A DNA stretch of 64,000 nucleotides. Origin: Sabellastarte sp. h YS-2021 (taxonomy: Eukaryota > Annelida > Polychaeta > Sabellida > Sabellidae). How positions within the stretch are numbered: position 1 is the first letter of the stretch; every line of letters begins with the position of its first letter. The position numbers and the translations under genes are program-made. The DNA lies in assembly GCA_964017235.1 (NCBI GenBank), contig OZ024935.1, forward strand, positions 88,627,052-88,691,051, in the 5' to 3' direction. Of the stretch, positions 55,077-64,000 are shown piece after piece. The notes beneath the pieces were generated by a model, which saw nothing but the letters and a program-made list of their open reading frames with translations, was not told where the DNA came from and ran no database searches.

Positions 55077-55168
55077 GTCCATTGGATAGGGTATTAACTT
55101 ATAAAAATTTAATTTACTTATTAAATTTGCAATTTTATTGCGTTAATACATCCTATCCAATGGACAAT
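55077..55168. repeat. DIRS element A, internal palindrome
   Basis: A perfect 15-base inverted pair (arm TGTCCATTGGATAGG) around an AT-rich core with TTATTAAATTTGCAATTTTA. It matches the outer tips of the element, as expected for the internal complementary region used to circularise DIRS DNA. Confidence 0.8.
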
Positions 55169-55500
55169 AGCTGAATAACTACCGCTTGGTAGGCGGGTAA
55201 GTTACTAGGGGCTTAGATGAACTCATAAAATAAACTAACAACTTTCAGGCCTGGGTTGACCCTGAGGTCAAGAAACCCTTTAAGGCTATAGTCGGTCAAC
55301 AGGTACCGGTTAACCGGTCCAACCGACTTACCCCCCCCCTTTTTTGACAGACCTGCTCTGAGGTAGGGGAAGAGAGGGCTGAGTTCAGTCCCCTGAGAAG
55401 AAATAAACCTCCCGAAGGAAGCACGTCTGAGTTTTTTGTTTTTTTTGTTTTTTTTTTGGCTTAACTGTATGTATACTATTTACATATTTACAAATCTCCT

Positions 55501-56640
55501 CTAGGTCCTAGTTTGTTGGTGGATCTGCTGAGCAGCCACTACAGGACCCAAATGGAAGAGCTCTGAATCAGCCCAGGCCACGTCCTTCAAATAGAATTGT
55601 GTGAAGGTATTATGGGATTTCCAGTGGCAAGCTGACAAGATCTGCTCTAAGGAGACTCCCGACTGGAAGGCCTTAGAGGCAGCAAAGGCCCTGACATCAT
55701 GGGCTTTAACCTGATGCAGGGTGTGGGCTTGATGATCAGAGAGCTCATAGCATAGGATCACAGTTTGTTTGATCCATGAGGAGATAGTGGCAGGGGAGAT
55801 GTCTTTGTCGAAGCCTTTCTTGAAGGAGATAAAGACTAGTTCCTTGCGCTGCCTGAGGTCTGAAGCCCTGTCCAAATAGTAGCGCAAGGCTCTGACTGGG
55901 CAAAGGGATCTGTCAGACTTGAGGGATTTATCAAGAGTAGGAGCCAGGGCTAGTATGACCACTGGGGCTACACTCTCTGGACCCTCTTTGGCCAGCTGAT
56001 TCTTGGAAAGAAATCTGGGAGATGGAAACAGGGACACCTTAGACCAATCGGACTGGTGTCTGATGTTCTTGTGCTGCCATGCATGGATCTCACTCCTTCT
56101 TTTGCCAGAGCCCAGGGCCAAAAGGAAGACAGTTTTGAAGGTCAGATGCTTCAGAGACGCCTCCCTAAGAGGTTCAAAAGGAGCCTTTGTCAGCTGGTGT
56201 AGAACCAGGGAAAGGTTCCAGAAGGGTATTCCCCTCCGCCCTTTGGGTCTGTCTCTGTGGAAACTTTCCAAGAGGCGAGTGAGATTTTCATCTTTGCTGA
56301 TATTGACTGTTGTATTGCCTAATTTATCAGCAATGGCAGACCGGTATCCATCAATGGTGCTGGGCTGTAACTTCTTGTCCTCAAAGAGGTACATTAGGAA
56401 GTCAGCCACCGACTTTACAGGTGGTGACCTGAAGTCCACCTGATTAGTGACGCACCACTTTGTAAAAATGGCCCACTTTGCCTCATAGACTGATCTGGTA
56501 GATCTTCTTTGAGGAGCCTCAATTCTTGCTGCCACTGTCTTAGAGAAGCCCTGTTCTTTGATCTTTGTGGCTCTAGGAGCCAAGCGTGGAGATTTAGATT
56601 CGTCAGATTTCTGTGAGGGATCTGATTGAAGGGCTGTGTC
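55501..56640 (-). mobile_element. DIRS element A, tyrosine recombinase part
   Basis: C-terminal recombinase region with the expected signatures in order: GSGKRRSEIHAW (Arg I), HDVRAFAAS (His-x-x-Arg), CHWKSHNTF (His/Trp box) and FYLKD (nucleophile Tyr). In DIRS elements this enzyme inserts a circular DNA copy and replaces an integrase. The N-terminal SAM-like core-binding part (WAIFTKWCVTNQVDF, TIDGYRSAIADKLG) precedes it. The frame stays open far upstream, overlapping the reverse transcriptase region in another frame; that upstream part is a shadow. Confidence 0.9.
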
Positions 56641-58958
56641 AGCAGATTGGGCAGGTTGGGCAGGCTGAGAGGGACCTGACTGGACATTGTCACCAAGTCC
56701 CAAAACCAAGGCATGTTGGGCCACCCCGGGGCAATTAGAATAAGTCTCTTGCATGGGGTGGCCTGCAACTTCTCCACCACTTTGCCCAAGATGGCCACTG
56801 GTGGGAAGGCGTATGCATCCAGATCCTCCCATGGCAAACTGAGTGCATCCACTGCTATTGCCAGGGGATCTGGCATCGGGGACACAAATTGGGGCAACTT
56901 GTTGTTGAAACTGGTGGCAAATAGGTCTATCTGGGGCCGGTGCCACCTGCTGCATATTGCCTCGAATGCCTCTGGAAGGAGAGACCACTCTGTCTGAATG
57001 GTCTGGCCTAACCTGGATAGCTTGTCTGCTATCACGTTTAGCCGTCCTGGTATGTGTCGAGCTTTGAGGGTCACTTGTTTCCTGGAACACCAGGTCAAGA
57101 TCCTCCACAGAAGGGCACAAAGTGGGCCCGACCTCATGCCCCCCTCCTTGTTTATATATGACACCACTGTGGTGTTGTCGGTTGCTACCAAGACTATGTG
57201 GTTGGTGCAGAGGTCTTGGAACTCTTTTAGGGCTAAAAAGACTGCTTTTAGTTCCAGATAGTTTATGTGCAGTTTGCTTTCTGGTAGGGACCACGAGCCT
57301 CTTGCAGTGAGTTCGTTTAAGTGAGCTCTCCACCCTTCTTTTGAGGCGTCTGTAAAGATCTGTAGAGCATGCTTTATGGGGTGTAATGGTTGGCCGGTGA
57401 GAACGTTGTGTTCTTTCAGCCACCATTGCAAATGAGGGTGCAGGGAGTTGGGGATAGGAATCACTTTTTCCAGTGATTCCGGTATTCTCCAACTGTTTTT
57501 GAGATGCCATTGTATGGGCCTCATGTGTAAACGGCCTAGGTGAACCTGTTTGTCTGTGGCTGTTAGTAGACCTATCAAGGACATGAACTGCCGGACCGGA
57601 CAAGCCGGTCGGGACAATATTTCTAGTATTTTGTCCTGTAGACTCTGCCACCGGTCCGGTGTGGGCCGGACCCGGCCAGAATTGAGATCGAACTGGTAGC
57701 CTACAAAATCGAACGTTTGCTTGGGTTCCAGTTCTGATTTCTCCAGGTTCACCAGCCAACCAAGCTCTCTGCACATTCTCACTAGATCTTGAGTATGCTG
57801 ACGACAAACCTGGTGGGATGTGGCTCTCACCAACCAGTCGTCTAGGTACTGGTGGATTTTTACACCCTTGTGGGTGGCCATCAGTTTCACCTCCTTTGCT
57901 ATCATGGTGAACTCCAAGGGTGCTGTGGACAGACCGAAAGGCAGTGCTTTGAATTGGTATGTCCGTCCCTGGACATGAAATCTCAGATATTTCCTGGACT
58001 GTTCCTGTATGGGAATATGGAAGTAGGCATCCTTGAAGTCTATCGAGATTACCCATTCTCCTGTCTGAAGGGAGGTTCTGATGGTTTCCGGTGTCTCCAT
58101 CTTGAATTTTTCCACCTTGAGGAAACAATTGAGTTTGCTCAGATCCAGTATAGGTCTCCATTTGTTGTTTGGTTTGGGGACTAAAAATAGCCGGTTGAAG
58201 AAACCCAGGGATTTTTGATTTTGTACCAGCTCTACTGCGTTTTTGTCTGTAAGCTGATGCAATGCCTCCAGCAGGTAGCTGTTCCTGCGGGGATTTACAT
58301 AGCAGCTCACAACAGTGGGATATCTTGCTAGTTTGGGACGGATCCGGAAAGGGAGGGTGTATCCCTCTTTTAGGATTTGAACCACTACCGGGCTGGCGCC
58401 CAGACTTTGCCAAACCTGCCAGAAGTTTTGGAGTCTTGCCCCTACAGGTAGATTTGAAACAACATTCATGGCATTTGCTACAGATCTCACACAAGACAAT
58501 TGAGTGACACATGAAACACTTTGTACAAATTTTAATTTGCAATCTGTTTGAGGATAACACTCTGCTAGCCCAGGACTTATGCCTTTCCTTTGTGGCAGCC
58601 CGGGTGCAGAAACTACATGTTTTACAACAAGAGGCTTTACATTTAAATGAGAGTCTATTGTCTGTGTACAAGTAGTTAAAGTCCTTCTTTTCAACCCTTC
58701 TCTGCTTCCGGTCAATCTGCTTGGAAACAAGAAATTTACACAGTAATTGTCATTTATAAGCAGATTGACCCTTGGCCTGACACGAGGAAAACTTCTCGGC
58801 CTGCATCTTACTCTTTTTCTTGTACTGACGTCCCAGATTTTTCCATGCCGGTTTTGAATTTTTGTTATCATAAGCTGGTCGGTCAGATCTTTTTTAAGGA
58901 TGGTAACGTGAATCCTTGCGACTTGCCGCGTTAGCATGAGGGTGACCTCTGTCCTCAA
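56415..58958 (-). mobile_element. DIRS element A, reverse transcriptase and RNase H part
   Basis: Reverse transcriptase signatures: FLVPKPNNKWRPILDLSKLN, ISIDFKDAYFHIPI, FGLSTAPLEFTMI and the active-site box KIHQYLDDWLVRA. RNase H follows (IFTDASKEGWRAHL, LKAVFLALKEF, VATDNTTVVSYIN). The tail contains PQIDLFATSFNNKLPQFVSP, the phrase typical of DIRS-type pol proteins. This part overlaps the recombinase region, as the family does. Confidence 0.9.
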
Positions 58959-60800
58959 ACTTGGATATGTCTTCTTCAGCCTTCTTTAACAGACTATCCG
59001 GGAAGAGAGTGGGCGAGTCCATTGGAGCTTGGCGTAAGGCAGCCAAAGTGTCCTGTTTAATTCCGGACTTCATGTGCGCCAAGTAGGAGTCACGACGGGC
59101 CAGGGTAAAATTATACATGCTGACAAAGGCAAAGTCCGACAGGTGTTCCATTGTCCGGGCCATGCACTGAGTAATTGAGGAATTGAAAGTCATTAAATAC
59201 TGCAGTTCCTCTGTGGCTTCACCGACTTTATCTGCTGATTTGCCCTTGCTGTGCTCAGACTGTAGTATCTTTAATTGGGAGGACATACTTTGTTGTACTT
59301 TGTTCAGACAACGGTTTAGTCCGGCCGCTTGGTTACATATGTATGTGGCCTCGCGAGAACTCTTCTCCCACCTTCTGAGAGTATCTTGAGAGATGTAGCG
59401 AGATGCTGGGGCCGGTGAAGTCAAACCACTGGGTCTAGCCACCCTACTGTAAGTGCTGTTGAGTTTGGCCGCCTCATAGTGCCAGAAGGAAACGGAACCA
59501 GGCTGTTTGTCCTTAGCAGGGTGTAGGCCGTACCACTTCCCTTGCGACTTTCCGTGTTTAACAAACTGGTCTCTCTGGAGACCTCCAGCCTCAGAACTTC
59601 TAGATGGGTACCCCTGAACTAAAGTCAAGTTAAGTCTATCCATCTTTCGGCATAACCAATCGTCCGTTGGTAAGTTCACACTGGTTTTGCCGGCTGGTTG
59701 CTGTTTAGGGGCTGCGAAAGGGTTGTCGTCGGCACTAGATAAAGCAGAGTCCACTTCCGGAATATGGGTCCACCCCATAAAAGACCTCACTCCACTCATA
59801 GTTTCTCTGTAACTGTGTTCCTCCGACAACGTTTGATCAGCTTCTGTAATAGAGACCTCCTGGTCAAAGTCAGAAAGTTCACCTTCCTCAGTATTAACCA
59901 CACAACCCGGGGGGAGTCAATGTCAGCATTCGAATCAGTATCCATATCTGAGTCTGAGGGGTTGTAAGTCGGTTCCACACCGGATGTAGGAGCTGATGGC
60001 TTAACTACTGAATCTGTAGTTTGGCCGGTGGTAGAAGGTCGGCTGACCGGTGGAGGTTGGACTGTAGGTTGATGTTGAGACGAGGTAGGCTGGTCGGTCG
60101 GTTTGGTCGGTGCGAAAAAGGGCTCAGAACTGTCTAAAGCACCGGCTGGAGGAGGCTTCACCGGAGTGACCTTGACCGACTGAAAAGTGGGAGAAGGCTG
60201 AGTAAAAGACTTGGAGATGAACAAGGCTTCCAGCCTACTAAAACATTCTGCCCACTTGCTATCCATGGCTTCCAGCTTGCTATCTGTGGACGCCGTTGAC
60301 GTTTTCCCTGGAGAAGAGTGCTTTTTCTTAATAGCTTTCCCTTTGGTCAGTTTGTTGTCTGGTGTCTTATCCTCTTTCCTAGCTTTCGCAACCTCAGGGG
60401 TGCTACTCACTGCTTCTGAACTCTTGGATATTTTCTTGATTTTCGCACCGGCAGGGGTGGTACTCATCTCTTCTGAGTTCAAAGGTTCATTGTCTTTCGC
60501 CAACCCTGTGACAGACACAGTGGAGGGATCCACTAGGGCGCTACTCGACTCTTCTGCAGCCTTTGCTTCACGCTTTTCTTTCTTCTTTTGATATTGGGGA
60601 GTAGCAAGCTTGCTCTTCTGCTCTTCAGTGAGTACATCACAGCTAATACAGGGAAGACTTTTAACACAATTGTTGTCGCCCTTTTTCTTGTCCCTGCATC
60701 GAGCACAGACTTTATGTTTATCATAACCTGCCATAATATGGCCACACAAACCCCTGCGCTGTCCTGGAGAAGACATGATAAGTCTATAGTACTCACACAA
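58894..60800 (-). mobile_element. DIRS element A, gag-like region
   Basis: The start (MSSPGQRRGLCGHIMAGYDK) has a cysteine/histidine cluster (CGH, CARC, CISC) like a small zinc-binding head. A long K-, S-, T- and P-rich segment follows, and then a helical region (near 59000-59700) with TQCMARTMEHLSDFAFVSMY. This resembles ORF1 of DIRS elements by position and composition; no sequence family was recognised with certainty. Confidence 0.7.
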
Positions 60801-60906
60801 TAAAATAATATAAGGTAAAACGTTCCACTCGAAGAAATAACCACCATAAAATAAGAAATGAATTTCACTTCAAATTTCCTTGTGCACACACACGCGCCAA
60901 ACAAAA

Positions 60907-61073
60907 AAGATGCTATGACCTCACGCTGTCTAGACAGGAAGGAAGTACGACACGCCACCTGGCGAGTGCACAGTACTGGACCGGCCTAGCCGGTGGAAAC
61001 ACAGGACGTCTTTTTCTGACGTTTGGCGGGCCGGTCTGCGCCGACCGGATAAGCTATTGTCCATTGGATAGGA
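60907..61073. repeat. DIRS element A, right inverted terminal repeat
   Basis: Complement of the left repeat, ending GCTATTGTCCATTGGATAGG. Confidence 0.88.
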
Positions 61074-61084
61074 TGTATTAACGC

Positions 61085-64000
61085 AATAAAAATTTAATTT
61101 TACTTATTAAATTTGCAATTTTATTGCGCTGATACATCTCACCTAATGGACAATTTGCTAGAATAACTACCACTTGGAACACCGATCAGTTACTAGGGAC
61201 TACAAGTGAACTCCAAATTTTTAAGGCAATGACAACCTTAATCAGGACTCCACTGGGTCCTGTGAGTTGGTTGCAGGTGTCCGATTTTCCAGCAGCATAC
61301 TGGCATAACCCACACCTGCTCTGAGGTAGGGAAGAGGGGTATGAGTTCAGTCCCTAGATCCTTGCAAGTATGTACTAGAAAGTACAATATATTATACATA
61401 TACAAATAAATTTCCTTAGCTGAAGGTGATTGGCGGATCCGCTGTACAGCCACCACTGAACCCAGTGGAAGAGCTCCAAGTCAGCCCAGGCCACATCCTT
61501 CAGATAGAACTGTGTCAAGGTGTTATTTGACTGCCAATGGCAAGCTGATAGAAGCTGTTCTAAGGAGACTCCAGACAGGAAGGCCTAAGAGACAGAAAAG
61601 GCCCTCTCATCATGGCTTTAACCTGATGTAGAGTGATCGACTCCCGATCAAAGAGCTCATAGCACAGGAACAGTGTCTGCTTGATCCATGAGGAGATAGT
61701 GGCAGCGGATATATCTTTGTCAGAGACAAAGACCAGCTCCTTGTTCTGCCTGAGGTCCTAACAAAAAGCAGCACAAGGCTCTGATTGGACATAGGGACCC
61801 ATCAGCCTTCAGTGATTTATCCTGACTTGGTGCCAGGGCTGGAATAACCTCTAAGACCACACTCTCTGAACCCTCTTTAGCCAGCTGGTTCTTAGACAGA
61901 AAGCTGGGTGATGGGGTAGAGAGACACCTTGTGGGTGCCACTAAGAGAGAATTAAGTAGTGTATTCATTAAGAAATATATGCCAAGCTCAAAATACATGT
62001 ATTGGGAGGCCATGTAGAGAGTACCATAAACTGCAAATTATTTAACCTAAACTTTGCTGCTAAAATGGTGACAAAAACATGTGAATCAGCCCAAAAGAGA
62101 AGTAAATGTTAATCTATAAGTCTGACTGGTGTCTGATGTTCCTATGTAATCAAGCATGGATCTCACTCCTGCATCTACCAGTAACCAGAGCTAAGAGGAA
62201 GACAGGTTTGAAATTCAAATGCCTCTTTAATGGGTTCAAGGGAGCCTCTGTTAGCTGCTGAAGGACAGGGAAAGGTTCCAGGATAGGATGCCCCTCCAAC
62301 CTTTGGGTCTGTCTCTGTGGAAACTATCCATGAGACGAGTGAGACTCTCATCTTTGCTCACATTAATAGGCAAACTAGAAATAGGACGCCCTGTTGATAG
62401 TAGGTGCGAATAGAAACAGGATAGCATAGAAGAACACACATTATCATGTGTAATGTCCACCCCATGAACCTTTTGCCAAAATTTTACAGTAGTCTTACAA
62501 CACCCTGTTTCATTTGTAAAATATATCAATGATGCTTAAATATTTATTAGTGTAGATGTAAATTATTTCAGCTTCATGCCTTTTTGCATTGGTTGGGTCG
62601 AAAATTTTGACGAAATCACTCTATCTTGCACGGTTAAGAAGCAAATTCCTGTTTTTCTATTTTTGGCAAAAATTTGAAAATTCAAAATGGCCGCCATTTT
62701 TGGGAAAAGGAAAATTTTTTGAAAATTCCCAAGAGTACATTTCTTAGATACCCCATGGGTTGAAAATTTCGACAAAATCACTCTATCTCGCACGGTTAAG
62801 GAGATAGAAGCAAATTTGTGTTTTGCCATTTTTGGCAAAAATTCGAAATATCAAAATGGCCGCCATTTTTGGGGAGGGGAAATTTTTTTGAAAATTGCAA
62901 AGAGAACATTCCTCAGATACCCTGTGGGTCGAAAATTTCGACGAAATCGCTCTATCTCGCACGGTTTAGGAGATATGAGCACATTTGCCTTTTTCAGTAT
63001 TCAAAATAGCTAATTACTCATTTATTTAATTAATTACTCACTCATCTATAAAGCAATTCCCTCCAAAAGCAATCCCATACAAGCTATTAACCCAATGAAC
63101 CTCCATACCAAATTTCAGAAAGCTAGGCTTAATAGCATTCCTTAAAATGTCTGGAAACCAAAGAGCTACTCAAAAGTAGCAAAGTAGCTATTACTCAGTT
63201 AGCTATAGAGCTATCATCACCAAAAGCAATCCCATACAAGCTATTAACCCAATAAACCTGCATGCCAAATTTGGTAAAGATAGGATAAGAACTGTTGCCT
63301 AAAATGTCTGGAAACCAAGTGGGACGCCGGACACCACTGGGGGGTGGACATAATTCCCCAGTTTGTCTGCAATAGCTGATGTGTAGCTGTCAATAGAATA
63401 GAACATCAACACTCCCAGATGTAGCAAGCTTCTCAACAGAAGACTGGGTGACTGGACCAGTAGTCCCTGGCCACTGACCGGTGGCTGCGCATCTGACACT
63501 GGCACAGTGACACGTTGAAAGGTCAGTAGACCAGCTCGAGGCTGCAAAGTTCTAGCCATGAACACGTCTTCAAGCCTGGAGAACCTCACTCCATTTAGCA
63601 TCCAATGCCTGATATCTTTAGCTGAAGCAGAAGTTCTGGATTTCTTCTTCGACTCCTTAATAGGGATCTGTTTCTTCTTATTCCATAGTCAGCTTCTTAA
63701 CAGAAGCACTGGTGTCAGCCTCTCCAAGAAATTTTCATGACAGCGGGGTCTACTAACACAGCAAGGGTGGCTGATTTCTTCTTTTTGGGCTTTATATGAC
63801 GGTGTGGATAATTGCAGTTTTTGTTCAGAAGTCAAACTGTTTCTGTACTCACACTCTTGTTTCAATGTACATGGGTCATCAGTCATCACCCAGCTCCTTA
63901 CCGTGGCATCGCATGCATTTCTTGTGGAGACCAAACGCCGCCATCATATGCCCACAACTACCCCTTTTCTGATCTTGAGAGGCCATGATGCAAGAAGAAA
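61085..64000 (-). mobile_element. Second DIRS-type element (element B), badly broken, runs off the window
   Basis: Parts seen on the minus strand: terminal palindrome and leader (61085-61440), recombinase-like fragments (61440-62500 and near 63310-63400), and a gag-like head near the right edge (CGHMMAAFG and TSEQKLQLSTPSYKAQK, similar to element A). Reverse transcriptase was not recognised. Unrelated sequence and the repeat block at 62566-63320 interrupt it. It has many breaks and is older than element A. Its terminal sequence is the same family as that in the 1.33-kb units at 51.2-54.8 kb. Confidence 0.7.
62566..63320. repeat. Tandem-repeat block inside element B
   Basis: The left part (62590-63000) has nearly three units of about 165 bases of type C (CAAAATGGCCGCCATTTTTG, ATCACTCTATCTCGCACGGT). 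The right part (63060-63320) has two units of about 155 bases with CCAAAAGCAATCCCATACAA, GCTATTAACCCAAT and AAAATGTCTGGAAACCAA. Between them is AGTAGCTATTACTCAGTTAGC. It is probably a truncated relative of the 18.5-25.6 kb composite. Confidence 0.75.

Larger units (their letters stand above)
54806..61085 (-). mobile_element. DIRS-type tyrosine-recombinase retroelement (element A), nearly whole
   Basis: Inverted terminal repeats of about 165 bases lie at about 54840-55010 and 60907-61073 and differ at only about three positions by eye, so insertion was recent. An internal region (about 55020-55200) contains a second copy of the terminal palindrome, as in DIRS elements. Minus-strand order: gag-like region, reverse transcriptase with RNase H, tyrosine recombinase in an overlapping frame, as is usual for the family. 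No target duplication is expected, and none is seen. It looks nearly whole, with at most one or two breaks. It sits inside the terminal AT-rich palindrome of a related element (B). It is treated here as a fossil; activity is not implied. Confidence 0.88.

Noticed and set aside
56640-58671. Upstream part of the 1056-codon open frame as a separate protein
   Set aside because: It overlaps the clear reverse transcriptase/RNase H part in another frame and shows no domain of its own; only its downstream end is recombinase.

Overview
The window is animal nuclear DNA, AT-rich and dominated by repeats. The evidence is GT-AG introns, SINEs with target-site duplications, a LINE, PIF/Harbinger DNA transposons and DIRS-type elements. 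The SINE tail style, the roughly 150-base tandem-repeat elements and the LINE 5' leader resemble those of marine molluscs or other lophotrochozoans. That placement is inference; a lancelet or hemichordate is not excluded.

The left third (about 1.2-13.9 kb, minus strand) holds the only convincing host gene. A single 4-kb exon encodes about 30 ankyrin repeats. It is followed, toward lower coordinates, by exons that together carry a chymotrypsin-fold serine protease: His at 8167-8169, probable Asp at 4357-4359, Ser at 3321-3323. A probable coiled-coil exon lies at 1201-1344. All inferred splice phases agree, and the exons sum to 5,316 coding bases (1,772 codons). The 3' end lies beyond the recognised exons. 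The product would be an ankyrin-guided protease without a signal peptide. Its introns hold a LINE relic, a possible MITE and a 3-kb repeat element.

From 4.9 to 8.0 kb, 14.3 to 18.2 kb and about 18.5 to 25.6 kb lie three related composite elements. Each begins with AACAAGAG plus a hairpin and ends with a hairpin plus ATAAAAA, and each is filled with tandem repeats of about 142-165 bases (or 320-base dimers). They resemble non-autonomous Helentron/pearl-type elements. A tRNA-Gly-derived SINE sits in the left tip of the third. From 27 to 29 kb there are inverted arrays of a 21-base minisatellite and a G-rich tract.

From 31.0 to 36.4 kb there is a degraded Harbinger transposase relic and then a complete-ended Harbinger element (31892-36442, TTA duplication). 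The latter has a broken transposase and a convergent broken MADF-type accessory gene. From 36.5 to 40.6 kb a diverged array of about 330 bases is interrupted by an unclassified insert and a fresh 342-base duplication. A full-length but broken RNase H-bearing LINE occupies 42790-47671 with a 14-base duplication.

From 48 to 51.4 kb there are a 5S rRNA-derived SINE, a small MITE and a shrunken Harbinger derivative. Three tandem units of about 1.33 kb (51.2-54.8 kb) join Harbinger-accessory and DIRS-end sequence. A nearly whole DIRS element (54.8-61.1 kb, minus strand) is nested in the terminal region of a second, badly broken DIRS relative that runs off the right edge. All coordinates and motif readings were made by eye; no searches were run.
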